Shown: piece by piece, positions 15,856-28,474 of the stretch
Numbering within the stretch: the first letter of the stretch is position 1
How the letters are laid out: each line of letters starts with the position of its first letter
Assembly: GCA_020444165.1 (NCBI GenBank)
Contig: JAHLLK010000042.1
Location: forward strand, 1 to 49,753
Length of the DNA stretch: 49,753 nt
Direction of reading: 5' to 3'
From: Deltaproteobacteria bacterium
Lineage (GTDB): Bacteria > Desulfobacterota > Desulfarculia > Desulfarculales > Desulfarculaceae
Notes under the pieces: generated by a model
Databases searched by the model: none
Seen by the model: only the letters and a program-made list of their open reading frames with translations
Told to the model about the DNA's origin: nothing
Made by a program: the position numbers and the translations under genes

Positions 15856-18408
15856 TTGCAACCCACGTTGAGTTTCCAAGTCAAACCGGCTTTGCCGCCA
15901 GCCTTGAAGCCCCTGGCCGAGCTGGCGGGCAACCTGTGGTACGCCTGGCATCCCGAAGCCGCCGAAATGTTGCAGCGCATTGACCACCAAGCCTGGTCTC
16001 AATTCAAACACAACCCCGTGGCCCTGTTGAACAGTGTCAGCCAGGACCGGCTGGAGGCCATGGCCTCCGACGCCGGCTTCCTGGCCCAGTTGGAGCGGGT
16101 CTACGACAACCTGCAGGACTACCTCAAAACCGAGGGCTGCTCCTATTTGGGCGACCGCGCCCCCCAGCTCTTCAACGTAGCCTACTTCTCCGCCGAGTAC
16201 GGCTTGGCCGAGTGCCTGCCCATCTACTCCGGCGGCCTGGGCATGCTGTCCGGCGACCACCTGAAATCGGCCAGCGACCTGAACCTGCCCCTGGTGGGGG
16301 TGGGCCTGGCCTACCGGCAGGGCTACTTCACCCAGTACCTCAACCCCGACGGCTGGCAGCAGGAAGAGTACCGCACCAACGATTTCTACGACCTCCCCAT
16401 GGAGCTGGTGCGCGACGCGGGCGGCAAGGAACTCCAGATCAAGGTGGACATCGAGAACCGGCCCCTGGTGGCCCGGGTCTGGCTGGTCCGGGTGGGCCGG
16501 GTGCCCTTGTACCTGATGGACGCCGGGGTGGACGCCAACCCCCCGGACCTCCGGGCCATCACCCACCGCCTCTACGGCGGCGACAGCGAGATGCGCATCC
16601 GTCAGGAGATCCTCCTGGGCATTGGCGGGGTGCGCATGCTGAAGGCCCTGGGCATCGAAGCCAGCGTGTTCCACATGAACGAGGGGCACAGCGCCTTTGC
16701 CTCCCTGGAGCGCATCCGCCTCCTCAGGGCCGAGAAGGGGCTCTCCTTTGACGAGGCCCGGGAAGTGGTGCGGGCCAGCAACGTGTTCACCACCCACACC
16801 CCCGTGCCGGCGGGCAACGACTACTTTGACCATTCCCTCATGGCCCGCCATTTCGCGGGCTACATGGGCGAGCTGGGCATCAGTTTGCCGGTGTTGATGG
16901 GCTACGGCCGGGTGCATCCCCACAACCAGGACGAGTTGTTCTGCATGACCGTGCTGGCGCTGCGGCTCTCGGCCTTTTCCAACGGGGTCAGCCGCCTGCA
17001 CGGCCAGGTGAGCCGGAGCATGTGGAAGGACGTGTGGCCCCACTTCCCCCTGGAGGACGTGCCCATCACCCACATTACCAACGGAGTGCACATCCCCTCC
17101 TGGATCAGCCGGGAGATGGCCTATCTGCACCTGCGCTACCTGGGCCCGGCCTGGATGGAGGACCCGGACAGCGCCTCGGTGTGGAAGGGCCTGGAGGCGG
17201 TGCCGGACGGGGAGTTGTGGCGGGTGCACGAGCACCGCCGCACCCAGATGATCTCCTACGTGAGGGGCAAGCTCTCGGGCCAGCTCAAGAGTCGGGGCGC
17301 CAGCGCCCAGGCCATCCGCGACGCCAGCGAGGTGCTCTCCTCCGAGGTGCTCACCGTGGTCTTCGCCCGCCGCTTCGCCACCTACAAGCGGGCCGTGCTG
17401 CTCTTGTCGGACCTGGACCGGCTGGCCGCCCTGGTCAACGACCCCAACCGGCCCATGCAGTTCATCTTCGCGGGCAAGGCCCACCCCCGGGACAACGAGG
17501 GCAAGGAGTTTATCCGCCGCATCGTCCAGGTCTGCCAGGATCCCCGCTTCCGCCACCGCTTGGTCTTCCTGGAGGACTATGACATGAACCTGGCCCGCCA
17601 CCTGGTCCAGGGCGCTGACGTGTGGCTGAACAACCCCCGCCGGCCCCTGGAGGCCTGCGGCACCAGCGGCATGAAAGCCGCGGCCAACGGGGCCTTGAAC
17701 CTCAGCGTGTTGGACGGCTGGTGGGACGAGGTGTTCGAGCCGGGTCTGGGCTGGCCCATCGGCCGGGGCGAGGAATACGGCGACGAGAGCCTGCAGGACC
17801 AGATCGAGGCCCGGGAGCTTTACCGCATCCTGGAGCGCGAGGTGGCCGAGCTGTTCTATGACCGCGACGCCCAGAAGCTGCCCCGGCATTGGATCGGGTA
17901 TATGAAGCAGTCCATGTCGGTGTGCTGCCCCCAGTTCAACACCCATCGTCAGGTGGAGGACTACGCCGACCTGGCCTATTTGCCGGCCAGCCACTGGTTC
18001 CAGAACCTCACGGCCGAGGACTACGCCCCGGCCCGGGGCCTGGGAGCCTGGGTCCGCAAGATCATGGAGAACTGGACCCAGGTGGAGGTGCAGGAGGTGA
18101 CCAGCCAGTCGGCCGAGACCCTCACCTGGGGCCAGGAGCTGACCGTGCGGGCCCGGGCGCGCCTGGGAGCCCTGGCCCCGGAGGACGTGGCCTGCGATCT
18201 GTACTTCGGCCGGGTAGACCCCCAGAACACCTTCCTGGACCGGGCCACCGAGGCCATGCAGCCGGTGGGCGGCAAGGACGGCGTCTATGAGTTTTCGGTG
18301 ACCATCAAGTGCCAGGTCACCGGCCGGCTGGGGGTCAAGGTCCGGGTGGTGCCCTATCACCCCCGGCTCTCCAGCAAGTACGCCCTGGGCTTGGCGGCCT
18401 GGGGCTAG
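15856..18408 (+). CDS. glgP: Alpha-glucan (glycogen/maltodextrin) phosphorylase
   Basis: An 850-residue GT35-family phosphorylase that releases glucose-1-phosphate from alpha-1,4-glucans. Visible family features are YFSAEYGL near the start of the catalytic core, IYSGGLGMLSGDH, HMNEGHSAF, THTPVPAGND, and the pyridoxal-phosphate lysine K607 in GTSGMKAAANG. The length fits the long bacterial glgP type (about 850 residues). The start is TTG at 15856 with CGGAGGA five bases upstream. No ATG precedes it in frame after the last stop. It stands alone, so it is probably general glycogen turnover. Confidence 0.93.
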   Translation: MQPTLSFQVKPALPPALKPLAELAGNLWYAWHPEAAEMLQRIDHQAWSQFKHNPVALLNSVSQDRLEAMASDAGFLAQLERVYDNLQDYLKTEGCSYLGDRAPQLFNVAYFSAEYGLAECLPIYSGGLGMLSGDHLKSASDLNLPLVGVGLAYRQGYFTQYLNPDGWQQEEYRTNDFYDLPMELVRDAGGKELQIKVDIENRPLVARVWLVRVGRVPLYLMDAGVDANPPDLRAITHRLYGGDSEMRIRQEILLGIGGVRMLKALGIEASVFHMNEGHSAFASLERIRLLRAEKGLSFDEAREVVRASNVFTTHTPVPAGNDYFDHSLMARHFAGYMGELGISLPVLMGYGRVHPHNQDELFCMTVLALRLSAFSNGVSRLHGQVSRSMWKDVWPHFPLEDVPITHITNGVHIPSWISREMAYLHLRYLGPAWMEDPDSASVWKGLEAVPDGELWRVHEHRRTQMISYVRGKLSGQLKSRGASAQAIRDASEVLSSEVLTVVFARRFATYKRAVLLLSDLDRLAALVNDPNRPMQFIFAGKAHPRDNEGKEFIRRIVQVCQDPRFRHRLVFLEDYDMNLARHLVQGADVWLNNPRRPLEACGTSGMKAAANGALNLSVLDGWWDEVFEPGLGWPIGRGEEYGDESLQDQIEARELYRILEREVAELFYDRDAQKLPRHWIGYMKQSMSVCCPQFNTHRQVEDYADLAYLPASHWFQNLTAEDYAPARGLGAWVRKIMENWTQVEVQEVTSQSAETLTWGQELTVRARARLGALAPEDVACDLYFGRVDPQNTFLDRATEAMQPVGGKDGVYEFSVTIKCQVTGRLGVKVRVVPYHPRLSSKYALGLAAWG

Positions 18409-18437
18409 GCCGGAACATTTCTGGAAGACGGGGGGCC

Positions 18438-18550
18438 GGCTGCGCCAGATGCCCGCCGGCTTCGTTGCGGACTTCGCTCCAACCTCGACGTGGCTTTGGC
18501 TACGCCTCCGGTTGTCGCTCGTCCGTCGCCTTGCCGGCAGCCACCTGGCT
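18438..18550. repeat. Dispersed repeat family 2 (copy 1)
   Basis: The segment with GCCAGATGCCCGCCGGC, GCTCCAACCTCGACG, CTACGCCTCCGGTTGTCGC and TCGTCCGTCGCCTTGCCGG recurs in inverse orientation at 42276-42405 with high identity by eye, and in fragments at 42419 and 34942. It sits directly after the phosphorylase gene and runs into a 50-bp tandem array. Confidence 0.8.
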
Positions 18551-18745
18551 GGGCCGGTCCGGGGCACGAAACGTGACCGGCGGAACCTGAAATCCCGGCT
18601 GGGCCGGTCCGGGGCACGAAACGTGACCGGCAGAACCTGAAATCCTGGCTGGGCCGGTCCGGGGCACGAATCGTGACCGGCGGAACCTGAAATCCTGGCT
18701 GGGCCGGTCCGGGTCACGAAACGTGACCGGCGGCACCCGAAAGCA
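18551..18745. repeat. 50-bp tandem repeat, 3.9 copies
   Basis: A unit beginning GGGCCGGTCCGGGGCACGAA starts at 18551, 18601, 18651 and 18701, a period of exactly 50. Each unit contains an inverted pair CCGGTC...GACCGG and so can form a hairpin. A few substitutions separate copies. No gene covers it, and the rest of the gap to 18909 shows nothing further. Confidence 0.92.
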
Positions 18746-18909
18746 GGTAAAAACCCATACCAAATGCAGATTGTTGCCGAACCAGCCCCCCGTCCCCCTG
18801 AAACACCCTGGCTAAGCTCCAGCCCTTTCGTCAGGAAAAGTATGAAAATCACGCGTCCCCACTCCCGCAAGGGAGCGGGGGCTTTACCTCGCACCGGAGT
18901 TGTGTTCCC

Positions 18910-19200
18910 ATGAATAGAAGATGGTTGGCCACGGGAACCCTGGCCACGGCGGCCTTGGCGGCCCTGTGGCTGACCCCAGCCCCGGCGGACCAGGGCCCGG
19001 AACCCCGGCAACTGGTGCGCCTGCACTGCACGGTCTGCCATACGCTGAAGCGGGTGCGGGCTCACGTGGGCGTGTTGTCGCAAGACGAATGGTTGAGCTA
19101 CCTGGGCCGCATGCAGAAGCACGGCGCCAAGCTCAACGACGCCGAAAAGGAAGTGGTGGCCGCCTGGTTGGGCGGCCTCACCTCGGGGAAAGATATTTAA
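18910..19200 (+). CDS. Small monohaem c-type cytochrome-like protein
   Basis: A 96-residue protein with an N-terminal signal segment (about 1-26) and one haem-attachment motif CTVCH (C40, C43, H44). M68 in GRMQK is a candidate sixth ligand. The mature part is only about 70 residues, short for a classical class I cytochrome c. It is followed within about 50 bases by a ferric-reductase-like membrane protein, suggesting a small periplasmic electron carrier or a partner subunit for it. No strong ribosome binding site was identified. Confidence 0.75.
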   Translation: MNRRWLATGTLATAALAALWLTPAPADQGPEPRQLVRLHCTVCHTLKRVRAHVGVLSQDEWLSYLGRMQKHGAKLNDAEKEVVAAWLGGLTSGKDI

Positions 19201-19251
19201 CCGCTGGCGGGGCCAAGACGCCCGGCCGGCCCGCTCCAAAGGAGGTGGCCC

Positions 19252-19872
19252 CTGGGACGCAAGCCCCTTTTGCTGATCTTGATCCTGTTGCCCCTGGCCG
19301 GAGCCCTGGGAGGCTGGGCCGGGCTCTATCTGGGCGGCGGGGAGGCGGCCGAAGGCACTGAGAAGCTGGAGGCCACCGCCAACTTCCTCTCCCTTACCGG
19401 TATCACCTTCCTGATCCTCCAGGTGGCCACCGGCAGCCTGAACCGCTGGTTCAAGGAGGCTTTCGGCGCCGCGGCCCTGTTGAACTACCACCGCCGGGCC
19501 GGGGTGATCATCATCCTGGCCTTTCTGACGCACGGCTTCATCCACACCCTGGGCCACTCCCTGGAAAGCGGGCGCCCCCTGCTGGCGGTGGTGCTCCATT
19601 CCTGGACCGTCTGGCAGCTGGTCCTGGGCGAGTCGGCGGTTATTCTCTTGTTGGTGGGCGGGACCGCGGCCTTCCTGGGCTGGATAAAGAAGCTCCCGCG
19701 CAGCACCTGGAAACCCGTGCACTACCTCATGTACCTGGCCGTGCCGCTGGGTCTGACCCACGCCATCACCATAACCCACGACACCCGGGAGCTGCCCTTG
19801 GTGGCGGTGTGGATCTACCTGGTGGCCGCGTTTTTCATCCTGGCCTGGCAGCGGCGGCAGCGCGCCTCCTGA
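19252..19872 (+). CDS. Ferric reductase-like transmembrane protein (probable CTG start)
   Basis: A membrane protein of about 206 residues with five to six hydrophobic helices and histidines spaced as in haem b-binding ferric-reductase-like domains (NYHRRAG, LTHGFIHTLGH, KPVHYLMY, GLTHAITITHD). No flavin domain is attached, so it probably passes electrons across the membrane to a partner such as the preceding mini-cytochrome. Start choice: CTG at 19252 lies 6-7 bases after GGAGG (19241-19245) and adds MGRKP, the positive residues expected before the first helix. The first in-frame conventional start, TTG at 19270, lacks both features. Confidence 0.75.
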   Translation: MGRKPLLLILILLPLAGALGGWAGLYLGGGEAAEGTEKLEATANFLSLTGITFLILQVATGSLNRWFKEAFGAAALLNYHRRAGVIIILAFLTHGFIHTLGHSLESGRPLLAVVLHSWTVWQLVLGESAVILLLVGGTAAFLGWIKKLPRSTWKPVHYLMYLAVPLGLTHAITITHDTRELPLVAVWIYLVAAFFILAWQRRQRAS

Positions 19873-19918
19873 GCCTATCGGGAGGTCCCGCGCCGGTTTG
19901 GGCCGGCCGGGGCCTCCC

Positions 19919-20533
19919 TCACTCCGCCAGGAACTCCTCCACCGAGCCCGCCCCTTCCCGGAGCACCTCGGGCTCGTCGCCCACCAGGCTCACCACGCTG
20001 GACTCCTCGCCGGGCACCGGCCCGCCGTCCACCACCAGATCCAGCTGGTGGCCGTAGAGGTCCTCGATCTCCCAAGGGCTCAACAAGAGACGGCCGTCCT
20101 CGTCGGCCGCGGTGGCGTTCACCACCGGGCGGCCCAATTCCGCGGCAATGGCCACGCACACCGGATGATTCGGCACCCGGATGCCCGCGGTCTTGCGGCG
20201 GGTGAGCATCATGTTGGGCACCTCGCGGCTGCCCTCCAGAATGAAGGTGTAGGGCCCGGGCAGGCAGCGCTTCAAGGTCTTGTAGGCGTAGTTGGTCACC
20301 CGGGCGTAGCGGGACAGCTCCTTCAGGTCCGGGCAGATGAAGGAAAAGGGCTTGGACTCGGGCTGGCGGGTGATCTGGTGCAAGCGGCGGATGGCCTTCT
20401 TGTTCATGATGTCGCAGCCCAGGCCGTAGGCGGTGTCGGTGGGATAGGCCACCACCCCGCCCTCCAGGAGCACCTCCACCACCCGCCGCACCTTGCGCGG
20501 TTGGGGATACTCGGCGCTGATTTCCAGGATCAT
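19919..20533 (-). CDS. Sua5/YciO/TsaC family protein
   Basis: A 204-residue protein of the YrdC-fold family, which includes the enzyme making threonylcarbamoyl-AMP for the tRNA t6A modification. Visible family segments are VVAYPTDTAYGLGCD, KPFSFICPDLKELSRYA, PGPYTFILEGS, KTAGIRVPNHP and a VVDGGP near the C-terminus. The KPFSFIC form and the short length fit the YciO branch better than TsaC proper, and YciO's own role is not settled. ATG 20533 is preceded by GAAAGGACGACGTGCC. It is divergent from the DNA ligase gene. Confidence 0.85.
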   Translation of the reverse strand: MILEISAEYPQPRKVRRVVEVLLEGGVVAYPTDTAYGLGCDIMNKKAIRRLHQITRQPESKPFSFICPDLKELSRYARVTNYAYKTLKRCLPGPYTFILEGSREVPNMMLTRRKTAGIRVPNHPVCVAIAAELGRPVVNATAADEDGRLLLSPWEIEDLYGHQLDLVVDGGPVPGEESSVVSLVGDEPEVLREGAGSVEEFLAE

Positions 20534-20659
20534 GGCACGTCGTCCTTTCCCGGCCGGCCTCGGGGCCTCGGGCCCCCTGCTCCGGCCGCTTGCGCCCGGC
20601 GCCGGGACCGTCCCGGGGGCGCTTCTGGCGCTCGCCCGGGGGCTCCCGACAATTTTTAA

Positions 20660-22834
<2,175 letters not shown>

Positions 22835-22859
22835 GGACGCGGAAAGCACGAGGAGGCAC

Positions 22860-23138
22860 ATGGAGACCGTAAGAGCCGCGGCCGTGATCAGCGGCCGGGT
22901 GCAGGGGGTTTGGTTCCGGGCCAGCACCAAGGAGATGGCCGACGAGCTGGGCCTCAAGGGATTTGTGAGGAATCTGCCGCTCCGGCGGGTGGAGGCCGTG
23001 TTCGAGGGACCCCGGGATTTGGTGGAGCAGGCCCTGGCCTGGTGCCAGCAGGGCCCGGCCCAGGCCGAGGTCAGCGAGGTTCACGTGAGCTGGCAAGACC
23101 CCACCGGCGAATTTGACAGCTTCGAGATAAGATACTAA
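22860..23138 (+). CDS. acyP: Acylphosphatase
   Basis: A 92-residue single-domain acylphosphatase that hydrolyses acyl phosphates. It has the catalytic arginine in GRVQGVWFRA and the asparagine in GFVRNLP. The length is typical. AGGAGG lies unusually close to the ATG (three bases). It follows ligA by 25 bases and is probably cotranscribed. Confidence 0.92.
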   Translation: METVRAAAVISGRVQGVWFRASTKEMADELGLKGFVRNLPLRRVEAVFEGPRDLVEQALAWCQQGPAQAEVSEVHVSWQDPTGEFDSFEIRY

Positions 23139-23221
23139 CCCAGGCTCTCGCCTTTACTTTTTAGTCCGGGCGGGACATAATTTTTTACTTTGGCCGCCAA
23201 CCGCCCCCGGAGATGAAATCT

Positions 23222-24187
23222 ATGTCTTGGTTATCTGGCTCACACAAGCTTGGCCCCGTCCGGCCGCCTTGGCTGCTTTGTCCGCTGCTGGTTTTGGCTC
23301 TTTTTTGGGGAGGCTGCTCCTACACCGCCAGCGTAACCAACGCGGTGACCAGCACCTTCCGGGATTTTTGGGACAGCCGGGACAGCGGCATCCGTAAACG
23401 CCTGGCCGTGGCGCCGTTCCAGACCCCCCTGCCCCAGGTGGGGCAGCCCCGGGCCAGCGCCCTGGGCAAGTCGGTCATGGGCGAGCTGGCCCAAAAGGGC
23501 AGCCTGATCCTGATCGACTACAACCAGCTCATCGACATGTCCCAGGCCGAGCCGCCGGTCAAGGGCGACCCCCGGGAAGCCATGCTGGTGGCTGCCCGCA
23601 AACTGGGGCTGAACGCCATCCTCTCGGCCACCATCACCGACCTCTCCATGCAGCAAGACCTGACCGGCGTTTACGGCTTCCGGGAAAACACCCCCTTCCT
23701 GAACATGGAACTGGACCTGACCCTGGTGGACGTGGCCAGCGGGGTCATCCTCACCGAGAAGGCCTTCCGCGAGCAGGTGGAGCTGACCTCCATCCAGGCC
23801 ACCAACATCAACCAGGGCACTCCGCCGCCGACCGAGCTGGTCGACGCCGTCACGGCCAAGCTGCTGGAGCCGGCCACCGACTGGGTGACGGAGAACCTCG
23901 CGGCCCAGCGCTGGGCGGGTTACATCCTGGAAAAAAAGGACAATCAGTACCTGATCACCGTGGGCCGCGACACCGGCCTGCCCACCGGTTCCAAAGTGCG
24001 GGCCTACACGCCCGGCCAGGCCATCAAGACCGGTTCGGGCCAGACCGTGCACGTGGCCAACAGCCCCGTGGGCTGGCTGGTGATCGGCGAGCTGATGGCC
24101 CGCACCAGTTGGGCCACCCCGGCTCCGCCCGAGGGCGAGGAGAAGCCGGGCAATTTCGAAGTGGGCCAGGTGCTGTTCAGCCACTAG
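23222..24187 (+). CDS. Lipoprotein, CsgG/FlgT-like
   Basis: A 321-residue lipoprotein: a hydrophobic signal ends in LFWGGC, giving lipidated C32. The middle (about 60-220) resembles the CsgG/FlgT type of outer-membrane assembly protein (AVAPF start, GELAQKGSLILIDYNQL, NAILSATITDLS, LDLTLVDVASGVIL). The C-terminal 90 residues look like the FlgT C-terminal domain (GYILEKKDNQYLITVGRDTG). A role in outer-membrane or envelope assembly is inferred. Start: ATG 23222, nine bases after GGAG; the ATG at 23213 touches the GGAG and is less likely. Confidence 0.75.
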   Translation: MSWLSGSHKLGPVRPPWLLCPLLVLALFWGGCSYTASVTNAVTSTFRDFWDSRDSGIRKRLAVAPFQTPLPQVGQPRASALGKSVMGELAQKGSLILIDYNQLIDMSQAEPPVKGDPREAMLVAARKLGLNAILSATITDLSMQQDLTGVYGFRENTPFLNMELDLTLVDVASGVILTEKAFREQVELTSIQATNINQGTPPPTELVDAVTAKLLEPATDWVTENLAAQRWAGYILEKKDNQYLITVGRDTGLPTGSKVRAYTPGQAIKTGSGQTVHVANSPVGWLVIGELMARTSWATPAPPEGEEKPGNFEVGQVLFSH

Positions 24188-24210
24188 CAGGCTGTTGAAA
24201 AACCGCCTGC
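24185..24210. repeat. Family 1 palindrome, solo left hairpin
   Basis: AGCAGGCTGTTGAAAAACC followed by GCCTGC forms the same left-end hairpin as the copies at 15230 and 49701. It overlaps the stop of the lipoprotein gene. The rest of the 472-base gap to 24659 is GC-rich with no gene; a TATGAT at 24611 could be a -10 box but has no clear -35 partner. Confidence 0.6.
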
Positions 24211-24659
24211 CCGCCGCTCCAGGCCTGGCGCGGCGGCCCGGGGGCCTGAACCCCGGAGCCCGCGGCCCCAGATCCGACGCCCAGGGCCGGTCGTTCCGGG
24301 CCGGGGCGCCGGCAAAACCCGGCCCTCCCGGCTGACCGGGCCCGCCAAGGGCGGGCGAGTCCCTCCCCGGGGCCACGGGGAAGGGGCGGCCGCGGTGCCG
24401 GCCGGGGCCTGCCGGGAACCGACGCAGCCAGGGGGGGGAAGTTCCGGGGCGAGGATTCCCGGGGCACGCCCGCCTCCGCCGCGGCGGGCCAATACCTCTA
24501 CCCCCGGAGCACCCGGAATCCGGGGAGCTGACCATTTACCGGCGGGCCGCGTCTTCGGGCCGGCCGGCCACCCCGCTCTTCTCCCACCGCTGTCCGCCTT
24601 CCGATCCGGGTATGATGTAGTTATGGGCGCGCCGCCCGTAAGCGGTGTGGGAGGCTCCT

Positions 24660-27593
24660 GTGATTTTTCTCAACCTGATTCACAACGTGGCTCTCCTGGT
24701 CTCACTGACCATCATCCACAGCCTGATCATGCGGCGGTGGCGGCGGAATCACGCGGCCTATCGGCTCATCACCGGGCTTTTGTTCGGGGTGGTCTCGGTC
24801 ATCGGCATGCTGAGCCCGGTGGTGATCGAGGAAGGGGTCATCTTCGACGGCCGCTCCATTGTCCTGTGCATCGCCGGGCTGTTCGGCGGCCCCGCGGCCG
24901 GAACCATTGCCGGAGCCATCGCCGCGGGCTACCGCATCTGGCTGGGCGGGACCGGGGCCTTCATGGGCGTGGCGGTGATTTGCGAGGCCGTGGGGTTCGG
25001 CGTGGTTTTCCACCACTATCGCCAACACAACCCCCGGGTGGTCAGCGCCGGCGGGCTCTTGGGCCTGGGGTTTGCCGTACACGTGGTGATGCTGATCTTC
25101 ATGGGTTTGCTGCCCGCTGCTTCCATCGAGCCCACCTTCCGGCTCATCGCCCTGCCCGTGCTCACCATCTACCCCCTGGCCACCGTGGCCCTCGGCCTGT
25201 TGTTCCTGGACCAGGAGTCCCGCCTGGCGGCCGAGGAAGGCCTCTCCGCCCGGACGGCGGAGCTGGACAGCTTCTTTGCCAACAGCCTGGACCTGTTGTG
25301 CATCGCCGACCTGGACGGCTATTTTCGGCGGTTGAACACCCAGTGGGAGCGGGTGTTGGGCTATCCCCTGGCGGAGCTCACGGGCCGCCAGTTCATGGAG
25401 CTGGTCCACCCCGACGACGTGGCGGCCACCCAGAAGGCCGTGAACGACCTGGCCCGGCACAAGAAGGTCCTGAGCTTCGTGAACCGTTACCGGGCCAGGG
25501 ACGGCTCCTACCGCTGGATCGAGTGGAACTCCCAGGCCCTGGACGGGGTGATCTACGCCGCCGCCCGGGACATCACCGAGCGCAAACAGATGGCCGAGGC
25601 GCTGTGGGAGAGCCAACAGCGTTTCCGGCGCATCGTGGAGACCTCCCACGACGGGGTGTGGGAGATCGATGAAAACCTGCGGACCGTGTTCGTCAACGAC
25701 CGCATGGCCGAAATGTTGGGCGTCACTCCCGGCGAGATGCTGGGCCGGGAGGTGGACGAGTTCGTGCACCCCGAGGAGCGCGAGGACACCCGGGAGCGCC
25801 TCCACACGCGGCGCCAGGGGGTGCGGGAGGGCTACGAGCGCCGGCTCCTCGCCCCGGACGGCCGGGAAATCTGGACCCTGGTGTCGGCCGCGCCCAAGTT
25901 CGCGCCGGACGGCGCCTTCCGGGGTTCCTTTGCCATTTACAGCGACATCACCGCGCGCAAGACCACCGAGCTGGCCATCCGGGACTCCCGCATGCGCCTG
26001 GCCCAGGTCATCGAGTTCCTGCCCGACGCCACCTTTGTCATCGACACCGCCGGCAAGGTGCTGATGTGGAACCGGGCCATGGAGGAGCTGACCGGCATTC
26101 CGGCCGCGGACATCCTGGGCCAGGGCGATTACGCTTACGCCCTGCCCTTCTACGGCGCCCGCCGCCCGGTGCTCATCGACCTGGTGCTCCGGCCCGACCA
26201 GGAGTTCGCCGGCCGCTACCGGAGCTTCAGCGACCAGGGCGGCCACTTGTTCTCCGAGACCTTCCTGGAGAGCTTCCGGGGCCGGTCGCGGGTGCACCTC
26301 TGGAACACCGCCTCCCGGCTCCTGGGCACCCAGGGGGAGGTGATTGGAGCCATCGAATCCATCCGGGACATCTCCGACTGGCGCGAACTGGAGGAGGAGC
26401 GGAGCAAGATGGAGGCCCAGCTCCGCCAGGCTCAAAAAATGGAAGCCATCGGCACCCTGGCCGGGGGCATCGCCCATGATTTCAACAACATCCTGGGAGC
26501 CATCCTGGGCTATGCCGAGCTGGCCCAGAGCCAGGTCTCCCCCGAGGAAAAGGTTTTCACCCACTTGGCCCACGTGTTGGCCGCGGCCGAGCGGGCCCGC
26601 CGCCTCGTGCGCCAGATCCTCACCTTCAGCCGCAAGGTAGAGCAGGATCTCCGGCCCCTGAACCTCAACGAGGCGGTGCGTCAGGCCGTGCAGATCCTGG
26701 TGCCCACCCTGCCCAAGATGATCCGCCTGGAGCTGCAACTGGCTGGAGAGCCCTGGCTGGTGAACGCCGACCTGGGGCAGATGCAGCAGGTGCTCCTGAA
26801 CCTGGCCAGCAACGCCAGCGACGCCATGCCCGAGGGGGGCCGGGTGGTGGTGGAAACCCGGAACGTGGAGGTGAGCGAGGGCGAGGCCGCCCCGGCGCCG
26901 GACATGAACCCCGGCCGCTACCTGCTCCTTGCGGTGACCGATTTCGGCCAGGGCATGGACGCGGCCACCCGCGACCAAATCTTCAACCCCTTCTTCACCA
27001 CCAAGGAGGTGGGCCGGGGCACCGGCCTGGGGCTTTCCACGGTCTACGGCATCGTGAAGAGCCACGGCGGCCACATCTCGTGCCAGAGCGAACCGGGCCG
27101 GGGCACCACCTTTCTGCTGTATCTGCCGGCCGCCGGAGCCGGGACCCCGCCCGCGCCGCCCGTGGCCGAGGTTTCCCGGGAAATCCTGGGTGGACCGGAG
27201 AACATCCTTCTGGTGGATGACGAGGAGGCGCTCCGGGAGCTGGGGAGCAGCATGCTCCGGGACATGGGCTACCAGGTGGCGACCGCCGCCAACGGCGAGG
27301 AGGCCCTGGAGATGTACCGGAACGCGGTCGCGCCCTTTGACCTGGTGATTTTGGATCTGGGCATGCCCGGCATGGGCGGCAACCGCTGCCTGCGGGAGCT
27401 GCTCAACCTGGACCCCGGAGCCAAGGTGCTCATCGCCAGCGGCTATTCCGTGGACGGGCAGGTGAAGACCTCCCTGCGGGAAGGCGCCCGGGATTTCGTG
27501 GCCAAGCCCTACGGCCGGGCCGACCTGCTGAAAAAAGTGCGGCAGGTCCTGGACCAGACCGCGCCGCTTCCGCCACTCCCGCCGGCCGCTTGA
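24660..27593 (+). CDS. Hybrid histidine kinase: 5TM sensor, three PAS domains, HisKA, HATPase, receiver
   Basis: A 977-residue membrane kinase. Residues 1 to about 190 form a 5TM LytS-type receptor ([20 protein letters not shown]). PAS domains follow at about 195-312, 313-437 and 438-575. The phospho-accepting histidine is H606 in [12 protein letters not shown]. The ATPase domain (about 720-825) has [21 protein letters not shown] and [15 protein letters not shown]-terminal receiver (about 848-970) has D899 in [13 protein letters not shown] 24660 is chosen because GGGAGG lies five bases upstream. It stands upstream of the methanol island but no direct partner is evident. Confidence 0.93.
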   Translation: MIFLNLIHNVALLVSLTIIHSLIMRRWRRNHAAYRLITGLLFGVVSVIGMLSPVVIEEGVIFDGRSIVLCIAGLFGGPAAGTIAGAIAAGYRIWLGGTGAFMGVAVICEAVGFGVVFHHYRQHNPRVVSAGGLLGLGFAVHVVMLIFMGLLPAASIEPTFRLIALPVLTIYPLATVALGLLFLDQESRLAAEEGLSARTAELDSFFANSLDLLCIADLDGYFRRLNTQWERVLGYPLAELTGRQFMELVHPDDVAATQKAVNDLARHKKVLSFVNRYRARDGSYRWIEWNSQALDGVIYAAARDITERKQMAEALWESQQRFRRIVETSHDGVWEIDENLRTVFVNDRMAEMLGVTPGEMLGREVDEFVHPEEREDTRERLHTRRQGVREGYERRLLAPDGREIWTLVSAAPKFAPDGAFRGSFAIYSDITARKTTELAIRDSRMRLAQVIEFLPDATFVIDTAGKVLMWNRAMEELTGIPAADILGQGDYAYALPFYGARRPVLIDLVLRPDQEFAGRYRSFSDQGGHLFSETFLESFRGRSRVHLWNTASRLLGTQGEVIGAIESIRDISDWRELEEERSKMEAQLRQAQKMEAIGTLAGGIAHDFNNILGAILGYAELAQSQVSPEEKVFTHLAHVLAAAERARRLVRQILTFSRKVEQDLRPLNLNEAVRQAVQILVPTLPKMIRLELQLAGEPWLVNADLGQMQQVLLNLASNASDAMPEGGRVVVETRNVEVSEGEAAPAPDMNPGRYLLLAVTDFGQGMDAATRDQIFNPFFTTKEVGRGTGLGLSTVYGIVKSHGGHISCQSEPGRGTTFLLYLPAAGAGTPPAPPVAEVSREILGGPENILLVDDEEALRELGSSMLRDMGYQVATAANGEEALEMYRNAVAPFDLVILDLGMPGMGGNRCLRELLNLDPGAKVLIASGYSVDGQVKTSLREGARDFVAKPYGRADLLKKVRQVLDQTAPLPPLPPAA

Positions 27594-28440
27594 GCCACCC
27601 GCCGCCAGGCCAGCCCGGTTACTTCATGGGGGCTGGGTGGCCAGGTTGCGGTTGGAATGATATGCGAAGCGCCGCCGGGGGCATCTGGCGCAACCAGCCG
27701 CCCGGTCCTCATGAAATATGCGGGCCAGCCCCGCTTCCCCACCTTCCCGCTCCCCTTGGCCAGACCTGCGCCCCAGAGCCGTCCTCCGGCCGCGCGGGGC
27801 AGCTCCACCACGCCGCGGCCCCTGCGCCTCCCGGGTCCCCCGGGCCCCCTCCCGTCGCCGTTGGCGAGGCGGTTCTTTTCTGAGATTTATTTTGCTTCAC
27901 ATAATTAAGTTTCATTCTTAGGAATTAGGTGTTGATTTGTGCGTGGAAGTTCTGAAAAAATATTACCTAATGGCGAAAACCTGGCAGGGGGGGGCGGAGG
28001 CGCCGCATTTTACGCGGGCCCATGAGTGTAAGCCACGCAGCATCGCCGAGGCAGACCCGGCGGTACATAATCCGGGTTTTCACAAGCTTCAATGGATGAA
28101 ATTGCCATGCCCCACAATTTCATATGGTTTCGGACAGTTCCCCACCCCGCCCCTCCAAGGCCCCCCGGGCCGCGGCGGGGTAGCGCCGGTCCGGACCGCC
28201 AGGTTCCGGCCATACCGCATTGGTCCGGCCCCGCGGCCAGCCTTGGCCTCTCCCGTGGCCGCAGCCTATGGGATTTCTTGGCTAAAGGCGATCAACGCCC
28301 GCGGAGTGCCGCTTCCCTGCGACGTCCTCGCCATCCCTTACCAGGCTCCCCACCTCCCTTCATCGCCGGATTTTCCCACCACTGCTGTAGATTTTTTTCC
28401 GCCGGATCAGAAGCCCTGGCAAACGATTTGCCCGGGGATT
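27594..28440. other. Long intergenic region
   Basis: No convincing gene between the kinase stop and the leader of the PAS-LuxR gene. The section from about 27870 to 27975 is AT-rich and may hold promoters. GGCAAA-CGA-TTTGCC (28418-28432) followed by CGGGGATTTTTT looks like a small terminator. The frame spanning 27937-28563 has no recognisable protein character. Confidence 0.6.
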
Positions 28441-28474
28441 TTTTCCGGCCCGAGTCGCCGGGAGCGGAGAATTG

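Noticed and set aside
15676..19779. A 1367-codon minus-strand frame
   Set aside because: Antisense to the phosphorylase and ferric-reductase genes and crossing tandem repeats; no domain.
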